Part shown: piece after piece, positions 35,642 through 44,717 of the stretch
How the letters are laid out: every line of letters starts with the position of its first letter
How positions within the stretch are numbered: position 1 is the stretch's first letter
DNA from: Terriglobia bacterium
GTDB lineage: Bacteria > Acidobacteriota > Terriglobia > Acidiferrales > UBA7541
Assembly (NCBI GenBank): GCA_020073485.1
Contig: JAIQFB010000001.1
Span: forward strand, 124,001 to 188,000
Direction of reading: 5' to 3'
Length of the DNA stretch: 64,000 nucleotides
Made by a program: the position numbers and the translations under genes
The notes under the pieces: model-generated
What the model saw: the letters and a program-made list of their open reading frames with translations, nothing else
Told to the model about the DNA's origin: nothing
Database searches by the model: none

Positions 35642-37588
35642 TTACTTCGACACCGGAACGGAACCGGCCGCGGCCAATTGCTCGGAACCCATCGCATCGC
35701 CGTCGATGAACATGCGATGCCACAGTTCCAGGATCACCAGGGAAAAAATTTCCTTGGAGCGGTTCACACCGTTCGAGTTTTCATGCAAGATTTTCTCGAC
35801 GGCGTCGCGCTGGAAGTAGCCCCGCTCCGCGGTGCGTTTGTCGGTGAGGACGTCGCGAACGTAATCGCGCATCTCGCCCCGGATCCAGGTCTCGTAAGGA
35901 ACCGGGAAGCCGGTCTTCTTGCGGTTCAGAATTTTCTCCGGGACTCTGTTCTCCAAAGCTCTCTTCAGCACATATTTCGTGGTGAGGCCGTGCAGCTTGG
36001 ACGACCGCGGAAGCGACGCGGCGAATTCCAGGACGCGGTGATCGAGCAGCGGAACGCGCAGCTCGAGCGAGTTGGCCATGGTGATCTTGTCGGCCTTGAT
36101 CAGCAGATCGTCGGGCAGCCAGCTTTTCGTGTCGATAAAGAGCATGCGGTCGAGAACGTCCATGCCGGACATCTGCGCCGCATACTGGCGCGCCAGCGTT
36201 TTCGGCGAGTGGCCGTTCACCGGGAGGCTGGCGCGGAAGCCCGCGGAGTAAAGCTGCCCCTTCATGCTGTTGAAGGATTCGTTCGGGCCCGAAGTTCGAC
36301 TGAAATAATAGTCTTCAAACGTCTGGCTCATCAGCGGTGCGTATTTGTTCAGCCGCGAGAAACCCGGAAAGTGCCCCAGAGCGGCAGCGGCCATGCCGGA
36401 AGTTCCCGCCGCCGGGCCGAGCGCGCGCTTCATTTTTTCCAGCCAGTAAATGTTGCGGTAGTTCTGATAGCCGGCAAAGGCTTCGTCTCCGCCCTCGCCC
36501 GAGAGCAGCACGGTAACGTGTTCCCGCGCGAGTTTCGTGATGTAGTAGAGCGCGATGGCCGGAGGCTCGCACACCGGCTCTTCCATGTGCCAGACGTAGC
36601 GCGGCAGGCACTCCTCGAAGTCGCGGGCGGCGATGGTCATTTCAAAATGACGGGCGCCGTAGCGGTCGGCGGCCAGCTGCGCGTAGGGCCGCTCGTCGGC
36701 GAACTGCTCGCCCTCAAATCCAATGGTGAACGTGCTGATCTGTTTTCCGGTCTGCTCGGTGGCAAAGCTCAGCATGGCGGTCGAATCCACCCCGCCGCTG
36801 AGCAGCACGCCGACCGGCACGTCCGCGATCATGTGTCCGCGCACGGTTTCCGAGAGCAGTTCGACCAGCTCGCGCTCGTAGTCTTGCTCGGTTCCGGTTT
36901 TTCTTTTTCCGGCGAACGAGAGATCCCAGTACTGCTCGATGCGGACCTTGCCGTCCTGGATCATCATGTAGTGGCCGGACAGGAGCTTTGAAATTCCCTT
37001 GAACAGCGTTTCCGCGCCCGGAACATAGAGATAGGTGAGGAAGGTGTCGAGCTGCGCGGGATCCATTTCCGCTTTTACGGAAGGGTCCCGCAGAATCGCT
37101 TTGATTTCCGAGGAAAACAGCAGAGCGTCCCGAGTCACCGCGTAATAGAGCGGCTTGATGCCCACGCGGTCGCGGGCGATCAGAAGGGTTTTCTTCTTGT
37201 TGTCCCAGATCGCAAAGCTGAACATGCCCCAAAGTTTTTCGATGGCCGCTTCGCCCAGCTCCTCGTACAGGTGGACGATGACTTCGGTGTCGGTGGCCGT
37301 GCGGAAGGTGTGCCCCTTATCGATCAGGAAGGACCGCAGCTCTTTGTAATTATAAATTTCACCGTTGAAAATGATCCACACGGAGCCGTCTTCATTGCAA
37401 ATTGGCTGCTTGCCGGTGCTCAGGTCGATGATGTTCAGGCGCAGGTGGCCCAAGCCGACGTTCGAGGCAAAGTAGGTGCCATTCTCATCCGGGCCGCGAT
37501 GGCGGATGACGGACATCATCTCGCGTATGAGCGCTGGCGGAACCGGCTGGCTGGCGTCGAAATTCAGTTTTCCGCAGATGCCGCACAT
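35642..37588 (-). CDS. asnB: Asparagine synthase-like glutamine amidotransferase (EPS-associated)
   Basis: 648 residues. Cys2 (MCGICGKL) is the N-terminal nucleophile for glutamine hydrolysis, followed by RHRGPDENGTYF. The synthetase domain has the pyrophosphate loop VLLSGGVDSTAML and SGEGGDEAFAGYQNY. The C-terminal RKKTGFPVPYETWIRGEM is conserved. AsnB-like amidotransferases are regular members of exosortase-type EPS loci, where they are thought to amidate a uronic acid of the polymer rather than make asparagine. A uronic acid route (ugd, wlbA) is encoded nearby, which agrees. The GT2 gene upstream ends 4 nt before its start codon. Confidence 0.9.
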   Translation of the reverse strand: MCGICGKLNFDASQPVPPALIREMMSVIRHRGPDENGTYFASNVGLGHLRLNIIDLSTGKQPICNEDGSVWIIFNGEIYNYKELRSFLIDKGHTFRTATDTEVIVHLYEELGEAAIEKLWGMFSFAIWDNKKKTLLIARDRVGIKPLYYAVTRDALLFSSEIKAILRDPSVKAEMDPAQLDTFLTYLYVPGAETLFKGISKLLSGHYMMIQDGKVRIEQYWDLSFAGKRKTGTEQDYERELVELLSETVRGHMIADVPVGVLLSGGVDSTAMLSFATEQTGKQISTFTIGFEGEQFADERPYAQLAADRYGARHFEMTIAARDFEECLPRYVWHMEEPVCEPPAIALYYITKLAREHVTVLLSGEGGDEAFAGYQNYRNIYWLEKMKRALGPAAGTSGMAAAALGHFPGFSRLNKYAPLMSQTFEDYYFSRTSGPNESFNSMKGQLYSAGFRASLPVNGHSPKTLARQYAAQMSGMDVLDRMLFIDTKSWLPDDLLIKADKITMANSLELRVPLLDHRVLEFAASLPRSSKLHGLTTKYVLKRALENRVPEKILNRKKTGFPVPYETWIRGEMRDYVRDVLTDKRTAERGYFQRDAVEKILHENSNGVNRSKEIFSLVILELWHRMFIDGDAMGSEQLAAAGSVPVSK

Positions 37589-37592
37589 AAAA

Positions 37593-38582
37593 CTAGATTT
37601 CTCCTGTACGGTGCTGGCGCACCGGCCCGAGACGTTTTACCCACTTCTCAAAACCGAAACTCCAGTTGAGAATGCGGCGCCACTTGCGCAACGCGAACCG
37701 GATATACTCCCTCTCGCGCCGCGGCAGCGGCGTGACAAACCCCACGCCCAGCACAATCAGGCGGAGAATGGCGGCGGCGGCCATGGCGCTGCGATAGCCT
37801 TGGGCGTAGAGAGGTCCGCGCGTCTTGCGCAGAAATTTGCAGACGGCCTCGCGCGTGGCGATATCCCCAAAACCCGTGTCGGATTTCTTCTTGGAGCTGC
37901 CACAGCCATGGTGTACGATTTCGGCGCCGGAATCGTACCCGACCAGAAATCCCGCATGGCGCGTCTGGTAGCAGAGATCGATGTCCTCGCCGTACATGAA
38001 ATATTCCGTAGTGAATTGCCCGATGCGGTCAAACACTTCCCGCAGAATCATAATATTCGCGCCGCACAGCGCCTCGACCTCGGCCGGCGTGCCCGTGGAT
38101 TTCTCAAACAGCGGGCGCATGCCCCACAGGCGCAGGCGCGGGAACGCCATCTTCAGTTCTTCTACATCCAGCAGTTGATTCAGGATCGTCGGAATCGGCT
38201 GGATGCAGCTGGTCTGCAGCGTCTTGTCGGTATTCAGCAATTTGCAGCCGAGCGCTCCGAACGCGGGCGAAGCCAGGAGCGTGGCATACATGCGGTCGAG
38301 GGCCGCCCCGACCAGCTCGGTGTCGGGATTCAGAAACAGCAGGACCCGGCCGGTGCTCTGCACGGCGCCCAGGTTGTTCGCGTGGGCGAAACCGAGATTT
38401 TCGCGGTTGGCGATCAGCCGAATGTCGAGCGTTTCCAGGACTTTCAGGGAATCGTCGGTGGAGGCGTTATCGACCACGATGATTTCGTATTCGATCGTGT
38501 GCGTGTTCGCGCGAATGCTGGCGACGCACTCCCGCGTGTAGGCCGCGCTGTTCCAGTTCACGATGATGATTGACAGGTCCAT
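37593..38582 (-). CDS. Glycosyltransferase family 2 (rhamnosyltransferase-like)
   Basis: 329 residues. LSIIIVNWNSAAYTRECVAS, IIVVDNASTDDSLKVL, NRENLGFAHANNLGA and LFLNPDTELVG form the pattern of the GT2 branch that includes rhamnosyl- and galactofuranosyltransferases (N-P-D-T as the metal motif). EYFMYGEDIDLCYQTRHAG holds the ED pair. A dTDP-rhamnose pathway (rfbABCD) is encoded in the window, making rhamnose a plausible donor, though this is inference. Confidence 0.9.
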   Translation of the reverse strand: MDLSIIIVNWNSAAYTRECVASIRANTHTIEYEIIVVDNASTDDSLKVLETLDIRLIANRENLGFAHANNLGAVQSTGRVLLFLNPDTELVGAALDRMYATLLASPAFGALGCKLLNTDKTLQTSCIQPIPTILNQLLDVEELKMAFPRLRLWGMRPLFEKSTGTPAEVEALCGANIMILREVFDRIGQFTTEYFMYGEDIDLCYQTRHAGFLVGYDSGAEIVHHGCGSSKKKSDTGFGDIATREAVCKFLRKTRGPLYAQGYRSAMAAAAILRLIVLGVGFVTPLPRREREYIRFALRKWRRILNWSFGFEKWVKRLGPVRQHRTGEI

Positions 38583-38613
38583 GTTGGGTTGCGGCGCTTT
38601 TCCCGGTTTTCTG

Positions 38614-39525
38614 TTATTTCCAGATCGATTCCCGGAATGTCAGGCGGCGAAGCTGCTGGCTGCGCACGTAGCGAATCAGTTCCGGGTCGTCCACGGTCCT
38701 GATCTTGTTCCAGTAGCCGTAGAGGTAGCCGTACGCCAGGCCGACGGCGGCCACGAAGTAGGGCTTCTGCGGCACGCGCTTTACGCACTTCAGCAGCATG
38801 AAGAGCGGATGGTAGCCGGTGATGTAATTCGCGCGGCCGTTCTTCACATAATCTTTCCACACGCCGTCGTTCGAGCCCGTGGCGCGGCGCTGCAGCACGG
38901 GTATATGCGAGAAGCTGCGCGTATGCCAGCCCAGCATGTTGGCTTTCGCTTCGTCGAGAGTGTCCCAGCCGGGAGCGGGGAATAATCCCCCGAGGCCTTC
39001 CCAACAATCGCGGCGGTAGATTTTCGTCGCCCCGCGCACGTGAAACGCGGGATTGGATTCGATCTCGCGCTCGCCGTTCGCCAGGTTGTAGACCGTGCCG
39101 CCACCCACTCCGAGCTTGGGATCGGCCGAGAATTCCGCCAGGCAGCGCTCGAAATAATTTGATTCCAGGACCAGATCGGCGTCCAGCTTGACGATGAAAT
39201 CCCAATCCGTCACGGCCAGGGCGCGGTAGCCGTCCAGAACGGCTTCAACCACGCCGCCGCCGGGATGCCGGAATCCGCGGTCCTTGCGGTGCACGACCTT
39301 GAGCCAGGGAATCTGCTGCGCGAAGCGGTCGAGGATCGCGCCGGTATCGTCGGTCGAGCCGTCATCCACAATCACCCATGCGGCCGGGCGCACCGTCTGC
39401 TGCAGGACGCTGTGAATGGTCTGCTTGATTTCCGAGCCTTCATTTCGAGCCGGTGTGATGACCACGTACCGGCCGACGCTGGCGTCGGCGCCAATCGATC
39501 CGCTCTGCACGCTAGCGAGACTCAA
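38614..39525 (-). CDS. Glycosyltransferase family 2
   Basis: 303 residues. YVVITPARNEGSEIKQTIHS, WVIVDDGSTDDTGAILDRF and DFIVKLDADLVLESNYFERC (D-A-D metal motif) mark a GT2 catalytic domain. The C-terminal part has GWHTRSFSHIPVLQRRATGS. It adds a sugar to the growing lipid-linked unit. Its start lies within the end of the deacetylase gene (14-nt overlap), so translation is probably coupled. Confidence 0.9.
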   Translation of the reverse strand: MSLASVQSGSIGADASVGRYVVITPARNEGSEIKQTIHSVLQQTVRPAAWVIVDDGSTDDTGAILDRFAQQIPWLKVVHRKDRGFRHPGGGVVEAVLDGYRALAVTDWDFIVKLDADLVLESNYFERCLAEFSADPKLGVGGGTVYNLANGEREIESNPAFHVRGATKIYRRDCWEGLGGLFPAPGWDTLDEAKANMLGWHTRSFSHIPVLQRRATGSNDGVWKDYVKNGRANYITGYHPLFMLLKCVKRVPQKPYFVAAVGLAYGYLYGYWNKIRTVDDPELIRYVRSQQLRRLTFRESIWK

Positions 39526-40393
39526 TGGGTTGCCCCTGCTCCTGCCAGAATTTCTTCGTCATTTTGAACAGGTATTGCGGCTTGTGCAGCCAGTCGTAAC
39601 CGCCTTCGAGCTTGGCCTCAAGGAAGCGAAGATCGTCGAACGAATTGACCGGAAGGCGCGGCATAAAGAACCAGTCATCGTCGGGCCGTGCCGTGCCGAT
39701 GATCGTGCACACGCCGTTTTCATAACCGTGCGTCTGCAGCAGTTCCCGCAGGTGCGAGGTGAATTTCTTATCGTCCTCGGGAAACGCGTACGGGTAGGCG
39801 AAGGATTGAATGGCTTCGCCCAGTTCGTCCTCGATGGTCTCCTTCGATTGCCGGACTTCGTACTCGACTTGATTCGGGCCTAGCTTGTAAAGCTCCGGAT
39901 GGTTTACCGTATGCGAGCCGATTTGAATCCCGCGGGCGTGAATCTCGCGCACTTCCGCCCAGGTCATGTACTCCTTGCCGTCGGCGCACACGGTTTCGTT
40001 GGCGGTGAGGCCCGAGACGATGAACATGGTCGCCTTGAAATTGTATTCGGCGAGGATCGGGAAGGCGTGCGTGTAGAAATCGCGAAACCCGTCGTCAAAC
40101 GTGATGACCACGCGCTTTTCGCTGTTGCGCCCGGTCATCATGGCTTCCAGCGCTTCGTGCAGGTTCACGGTGGTGTAACCGTTTTCGTGCAGGAATTTCA
40201 TGTGCGCGGCGAAGCGTTCCTGGCTGGTGTTGGTCTCGTAATACGGATGCCGCCCTGCGACTTCGGATTGCATTCCGTGATACATCAGGATCGGAACGCG
40301 CGGGGCGCGCTGCCTGCGCAACATGTGCGAAAACGGGTGAATCAGGCCGATGCTGATGGCGCGGTCCAGTCGAAAGCTGGTCATGGTGCTCAT
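39512..40393 (-). CDS. Polysaccharide deacetylase (NodB/CE4 domain)
   Basis: 293 residues. VPILMYHGM, VVITFDDGFRDFYTHAFPIL (the TFDDG metal motif), GIQIGSHTVNHPEL (HxxxH) and SFAYPYAFPEDDKKF (the arginine/proline-motif region) define a complete NodB domain. It would remove acetyl groups from N-acetylated sugars. No signal peptide is obvious; a short hydrophobic patch near residues 13-24 may associate with the membrane. The start overlaps the GT4 gene by 4 nt. Confidence 0.92.
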   Translation of the reverse strand: MSTMTSFRLDRAISIGLIHPFSHMLRRQRAPRVPILMYHGMQSEVAGRHPYYETNTSQERFAAHMKFLHENGYTTVNLHEALEAMMTGRNSEKRVVITFDDGFRDFYTHAFPILAEYNFKATMFIVSGLTANETVCADGKEYMTWAEVREIHARGIQIGSHTVNHPELYKLGPNQVEYEVRQSKETIEDELGEAIQSFAYPYAFPEDDKKFTSHLRELLQTHGYENGVCTIIGTARPDDDWFFMPRLPVNSFDDLRFLEAKLEGGYDWLHKPQYLFKMTKKFWQEQGQPIESR

Positions 40394-41652
40394 CTTGGGG
40401 AAATTTTATGAACAGGTTGCGCGCCGGGCGTAGCGCCGGCGCCCGCGGCGGGTTCGCGGCGATCCGAAACGCTTCCGGCGGATTGCGCCGGCCGATGCAA
40501 CCGGTCCACCAGGTTCAGGTAGTCCAGTTTCCGCACCGTCCAGCTGTTTTGCTCGATGTACTGGCTGGCGCCGGCGACCAGTTGCGCGCGCAAGTCCGGA
40601 TCGCTCCAGAGTTCCAGCATGGCCTCGCCCAGGTCCGCTTCGTTTTCGGATTCAAAAAATCGCACGCGCGTGTCGTCGTGATAGAACGTGTCGATCTTCG
40701 TGTTGGAGACAATCAGCGGGACGCCCAGGGACATGAATTCCATGATCTTGGTGCTGGCCGCTTCGTTTCCAAAGCCGGAACTGGCGCGTTTCGGAACCAC
40801 GGCCAGATCGCTGGCGGCCATGATTTCGGCGATTTCCTCGGTCGGGAGCGCGTCGTGAAACAGGATGCGGTCCGACATCCCCAGGTCCGAAGCCAGCTGG
40901 ATCAGCGCGGGCTTGGTGGAGCCTTCGCCATAAATGTGATACTCGGCGCCTGGCATTTCGCCGGCCACGCGCGCGAACGCGCCGATGGCCACATCCAGGC
41001 CCTGGTGATGGTTGAGCGAGCCGGGATAGAGAATGATGAATTTTCCGTCCGCCGGACATTTTGCGCGCGGCGCGAATATTTTCGGGTCGGGATAATTGAT
41101 CACCACGGAGCATTTCTCAGCGGCCACTGATCGCGATAGCAGCCGGTCGTACCACAGGTGATTCGCGATGATGACGTGATCGGAAAATGCGATCGACAAT
41201 TTCTCGACCCACACCAGGCTTTTGAACAGGAATGAATCCTTCGATGCCCCGAACTTGCTGGCATAAAACTCCGGCAGGATGTCGTGAATATCCAGAATGA
41301 CGCGCGCGCCGAGCAGTTTCGGGACGATGGCGGCAAACACCAGGAAGTCCGGCACCGAATGCACGTGAATCACGTCGTAGCGTTTGATAAACTGATTTTT
41401 CGTGAGCAGCAGCGCGGACGCGATCAGGAACCGCAAAATGCGGAACAGGTACATGAACTGCGAAGTTTCGTTTACCTGGCGTTCCTGGATGCGGTAGACG
41501 TTTACGCCCTGCAGGATCTCGAAGCGCGCATCGCCTTCCTTGCGCAGCGCCAGCACGTCAACCTGATCGCCGCGTCCGGCCAGGGCGGTGGCGTACTGAA
41601 TGACGCGCGTGTCACCTTCGTAAAACGAATAGGTGACCATGCACACTCTCAT
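40390..41652 (-). CDS. Glycosyltransferase family 4
   Basis: 420 residues with the GT-B fold. The N-terminal half has RVCMVTYSFYEGDTRVIQYA and YDVIHVHSVPDFLVFAA. The C-terminal half has KFIILYPGSLNHHQGLDVAI, MSDRILFHDALPTEEIAEIM and the donor-binding GNEAASTKIMEFMSLGVPLI (the E-x7-E region). It probably acts early in repeat-unit assembly on the inner leaflet. The C-terminus extends about 25 low-complexity residues beyond the fold. A 114-nt gap with a hairpin separates it from wlbC upstream. Confidence 0.92.
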   Translation of the reverse strand: MRVCMVTYSFYEGDTRVIQYATALAGRGDQVDVLALRKEGDARFEILQGVNVYRIQERQVNETSQFMYLFRILRFLIASALLLTKNQFIKRYDVIHVHSVPDFLVFAAIVPKLLGARVILDIHDILPEFYASKFGASKDSFLFKSLVWVEKLSIAFSDHVIIANHLWYDRLLSRSVAAEKCSVVINYPDPKIFAPRAKCPADGKFIILYPGSLNHHQGLDVAIGAFARVAGEMPGAEYHIYGEGSTKPALIQLASDLGMSDRILFHDALPTEEIAEIMAASDLAVVPKRASSGFGNEAASTKIMEFMSLGVPLIVSNTKIDTFYHDDTRVRFFESENEADLGEAMLELWSDPDLRAQLVAGASQYIEQNSWTVRKLDYLNLVDRLHRPAQSAGSVSDRREPAAGAGATPGAQPVHKISPR

Positions 41653-41712
41653 CGTTGCTCTCCGCCGGATAGCCTCATGATTCTCATTGCGATCTTTGGT
41701 GGTGTTGCAGTT

Positions 41713-41747
41713 GTGGGGACATCCGCCGTGGCGGACCGTGTCCCTAC
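41713..41747. repeat. Imperfect hairpin within the EPS operon
   Basis: Between the wlbC and GT4 genes. GTGGGGACA-TCCGCC pairs with GGCGGA-CCG-TGTCCCTAC around a 2-nt loop, with one 3-nt bulge. It could lower downstream expression, stabilise mRNA, or be an intergenic palindrome like others in this window. It is one of the few real gaps in the promoter-proximal half of the operon. Confidence 0.6.
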
Positions 41748-41766
41748 AATCCGCAAGATTGCTGGG

Positions 41767-42981
41767 TTAACGCTTCGCTCCGGGCGCGCCCGATGGCTGC
41801 GCCAGGAACTGCGAGACGCATTCGGCGACAAGCTTCTGTTGTTCCGCGGTGAGCCCGGGGAACATCGGCAGGGAAAGAGTCTCCGCGGCGATTCTTTCCG
41901 ATACCGGAAAGTCGCCCGGCTTGTAACCGAGAACTTTGTACGGGGTCTGCAGGTGCACCGGAATCGGGTAGTGAATGCCCACGCCGATCCCCGCGCGGTT
42001 GAATTGCTCCATCATTTTTTCGCGTTCCGGAGTCAGGATCGCGTAGATGTGATAGATCGATTTGGACCAGCTGGGCTGGTTGGGAAGCGTGATGGCGCCG
42101 GCCATGGGAGCGAGCAGTTCATTGTAACGGGCGGCGGCGTCGCGGCGTTTGCTGTTCCATTCGGCCAGGTGGGGCAGCTTGATACGCAGAATGGCCGCTT
42201 GAATCGAGTCGAGGCGCCCGTTGTAGCCTTCCATGTCGTGGTAATACTTTTTCGACTGGCCGTGATCGCGCAGCATGCGCACCTGCTTGGCGATGGCTTC
42301 GTCGTTGGTGGTCGTGGCGCCGCCTTCTCCGCAGGCGCCCAGGTTTTTTCCGGGATAAAAGCTGAACGCGGCCGCGTGGCCCATCGATCCCGCCTTCATC
42401 CAGCGGTTCTGTTTTTTAGAGAAATACTCAGCGCCGTGCGCCTGGCAGGCGTCTTCGACCACGATCAGGTTGTGTTTCGCGGCCAGGTCCAGAATGGCGT
42501 CCATGTCGGCCACCTGTCCATACAGGTGCACGGGAACCACGGCGGTCACGGGCCGGCCGAGCTTGCGGTGGATGAGCTTGCCTTTCTCGACCGAGCACTG
42601 CTTCTCGATGAATTCCTTCAGCTTGACCGGGTCCATCGTGTAGGTCTTGGGATCGACGTCGACAAACACGGCGCGCGCGCCGGATTGCGTGACGGCTTCG
42701 GTGGTGGCGATGAACGTCATGGGCACGGTGACCACCACGTCGCCTTCCTTGACGCCCGCAGCCATCAGCGCAAAGCGCAGCGCGTCTGTGCCGCTGCTGA
42801 CGGCGATGGAATAGCGCGTCTGGCAGAATTCCGCGAACTCCTTCTCGAGCCCTTCCACCGCGGGGCCGCCGATGAACCCGGCGGTGCGCAGCGCGGCGCG
42901 GAAAGCGCCGACGAGCTGTTCCTCCAGCTCGACGTGAGGAGTTACCAGATCCAGAAAGGGAATTTTTGAGCTAGCTGTCAT
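41767..42981 (-). CDS. wlbC: DegT/DnrJ/EryC1-family aminotransferase, WlbC/WbpE-like
   Basis: 404 residues. IPFLDLVTPHVELEEQL, VSSGTDALRFALMAAGV, VPVHLYGQVADMDAI, EDACQAHGAEYF and the PLP-lysine motif [18 protein letters not shown] are all present. Directly upstream are an N-acetyltransferase (WlbB-like) and an oxidoreductase (WlbA-like). The three together match the route that turns UDP-GlcNAcA into UDP-2,3-diacetamido-2,3-dideoxy-glucuronate, in which this enzyme puts the amino group on C3. The start overlaps wlbB by 4 nt. The assignment leans on gene order. Confidence 0.87.
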   Translation of the reverse strand: MTASSKIPFLDLVTPHVELEEQLVGAFRAALRTAGFIGGPAVEGLEKEFAEFCQTRYSIAVSSGTDALRFALMAAGVKEGDVVVTVPMTFIATTEAVTQSGARAVFVDVDPKTYTMDPVKLKEFIEKQCSVEKGKLIHRKLGRPVTAVVPVHLYGQVADMDAILDLAAKHNLIVVEDACQAHGAEYFSKKQNRWMKAGSMGHAAAFSFYPGKNLGACGEGGATTTNDEAIAKQVRMLRDHGQSKKYYHDMEGYNGRLDSIQAAILRIKLPHLAEWNSKRRDAAARYNELLAPMAGAITLPNQPSWSKSIYHIYAILTPEREKMMEQFNRAGIGVGIHYPIPVHLQTPYKVLGYKPGDFPVSERIAAETLSLPMFPGLTAEQQKLVAECVSQFLAQPSGAPGAKR

Positions 42982-43475
42982 TTCGCCACCTTCGTTTCCA
43001 TTGAGATTGAACGCAAAACTTTTGCAGGGTTCCCGGCCACAATCGTGTTGGGGGGAACGTTGCGGGTCACGACGCTGCCCGCGCCCACGATGGCGTTCTC
43101 GCCGACCGTGATGCTGGACAGAATGGTCGCGCCGGAGCCGATCGAAGCGCCCCGCTTAATCAGGGTTTTGTCCACTTTCCAGTCCGCCTCGGTCTGCAAT
43201 TCGCCTTCCGGAGTCGTGGAGCGCGGGTACACGTCGTTGATGAACGTGACGCCGTGCCCGATGAATACGTTGTCCTCGATGTGCACGCCCTCGCAGATGA
43301 ACGTGTGGCTGGAGATCTTGCAGCGGCGCCCCACGCTGGCGTTCTTTTGAATTTCGACGAATGCGCCGATCTTGGTTTCGTCGCCGACTTCGCATCCGTA
43401 CATGTTGATGAATTTCGAGAGTTTGACTCCCTTGCCCAGTTTTACGTCGGGAGCGATGCAGCAGAATTCGTTCAC
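42978..43475 (-). CDS. wlbB: Hexapeptide N-acetyltransferase, WlbB/WbpD-like
   Basis: 165 residues from the GTG at 43475, which overlaps the wlbA stop as GTGA; a longer frame to 43649 runs antisense-like through wlbA and is rejected. The left-handed beta-helix is clear: FCCIAPDVKLGKGVKLSKF, IGAFVEIQKNASVG, HTFICEGVHIEDNVFIGHG, FINDVYPRS and AIVGAGSVVTRNVPPNTI. VAGNPAKVL closes the family domain. The GHGVTFINDVYPRS region is typical of WlbB/WbpD, which acetylates the 3-amino group of UDP-GlcNAc(3NH2)A with acetyl-CoA. Size is slightly below the family norm. Confidence 0.88.
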   Translation of the reverse strand: MNEFCCIAPDVKLGKGVKLSKFINMYGCEVGDETKIGAFVEIQKNASVGRRCKISSHTFICEGVHIEDNVFIGHGVTFINDVYPRSTTPEGELQTEADWKVDKTLIKRGASIGSGATILSSITVGENAIVGAGSVVTRNVPPNTIVAGNPAKVLRSISMETKVAK

Positions 43476-44473
43476 AGTGTGATCAACTCTCCTCTCTTCT
43501 GAATCGAATGCTCGGCGGCTTCCAGCATGCGCACCACGCGCAGGCCGGCGTGGCCGTCGTTGAAGGGTTTTTGGCGCGTCATGATGCAGTCGGCGAAATA
43601 ATCCAGCTCCACGCGCAGCGCTTCGAGCTGTTCGATCTGCGGCGCCCACATGTCTCCGGTCCGGTAGCTGACCAGCACATTGTGAAGTCCTTCGCCGGAC
43701 TTGAGCTGCACGCCTTTGTCGTACACGCGGACTTTTTCGTCGGCCACCAGGTCGTTCCAGACCACCATTTTTTTCTGGCCGCCGATCAGCGTGGTGCGGA
43801 TTTTCACCGGCGAGAGCCAGTTGACGTTGATGTGCGCGATCACGCTGTTGGGGAAATAAATGGTCATGTAGGCCACGTCTTCCACGCCGTTCAGGTGTTT
43901 TTCGCCGGTCGCCACGATGGCCTCCGGCTCACTCTTGATCAGGTGATCCATGATGGAGAGGTCGTGAGGGGCCAGGTCCCAGATCACGCTCACGTCATGC
44001 TGGAACAATCCCAGATTGATGCGCAGCGAGTCGTAGTAATACAGGTCGCCCAGCGTTCCGCTCTCGACCAGTTCGCGAATCTTGCGCACCGCTCCGGTAA
44101 AAAGGAACGTGTGATCGACCATGATGGTCAGTTTCTTGCGCTCGGCCAGCTCGATCAGTTCCTCGGCCTGCGCCGAGCTGGACGTGAACGGCTTTTCGAC
44201 GAACACATGCTTTCCGTTTTCCAGCGCCCGTTTGGCCAGCGCGTAGTGGGTCCAGACCGGAGTGATTACGGCCACCGCATCGATGGTCGGAGAAGTCAGG
44301 ATATCGTCGGGATTGGTGCAGGTCTTGACGCCCGGAAAAGCTTTCCTGACCTTGGCCAGCGCCGCCTCGCTTTTGTCGCAGACCATTTCGACGCGCGTGG
44401 AATCCAAACCGTGCAGGTTGCGCACGATATTCGGTCCCCAGTATCCGTACCCGATCACTCCTACGTTAATCAT
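43472..44473 (-). CDS. wlbA: Gfo/Idh/MocA oxidoreductase, WlbA/WbpB-like
   Basis: 333 residues. The NAD-binding start INVGVIGYGYWGPNIVRNL and the GKHVFVEKPFTSS motif (the EKP lysine) define the family. DLAPHDLSIMDHLIKSE is the catalytic-domain histidine region. In the WlbA/WbpB role it oxidises C3 of UDP-GlcNAcA. A GAGGT ribosome-binding site lies 7 nt before the ATG. The 244-nt gap to the NusG paralog upstream contains no classical terminator. WlbA needs a UDP-GlcNAc 6-dehydrogenase (WbpA) product; the only dehydrogenase here is at 6159. Confidence 0.88.
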   Translation of the reverse strand: MINVGVIGYGYWGPNIVRNLHGLDSTRVEMVCDKSEAALAKVRKAFPGVKTCTNPDDILTSPTIDAVAVITPVWTHYALAKRALENGKHVFVEKPFTSSSAQAEELIELAERKKLTIMVDHTFLFTGAVRKIRELVESGTLGDLYYYDSLRINLGLFQHDVSVIWDLAPHDLSIMDHLIKSEPEAIVATGEKHLNGVEDVAYMTIYFPNSVIAHINVNWLSPVKIRTTLIGGQKKMVVWNDLVADEKVRVYDKGVQLKSGEGLHNVLVSYRTGDMWAPQIEQLEALRVELDYFADCIMTRQKPFNDGHAGLRVVRMLEAAEHSIQKRGELITL

Positions 44474-44717
44474 ATGATTACCTCGATGGTGGATGTCGTT
44501 TTAGGATGCCTTGTCTGGGTTCCGGCTTGGTGTCCCGGCGTGAGAGCAGTTCGCGCGCAGGCCGAGTTCGGTTCCCAATCTGGCGTCTCTGCGGAGGATT
44601 GCGAAAAATGGACTGTCGAGCTTGCCGCTTGCGGGCGGCCTTTCTAGCGAATCCATCGTTTCCCGGCCGCTCCATCCCCTCAGAATGGAAAGCCGCGTCC
44701 GGAAAACTTGGGATCCG

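Noticed and set aside
41284-42969. A 561-codon open frame on the + strand opposite wlbC and GT4
   Set aside because: It spans two well-supported genes on the opposite strand and has no recognisable domain.
43476-43649. N-terminal extension of the WlbB-like protein
   Set aside because: It lies inside wlbA in another frame and is Arg/Ala-rich; the GTG at 43475 gives the normal family start.
44474-44717. A terminator between the NusG paralog and wlbA that antitermination would overcome
   Set aside because: A GCCGC/GCGGC stem is present, but the T-run is about 15 nt away and not in terminator position.
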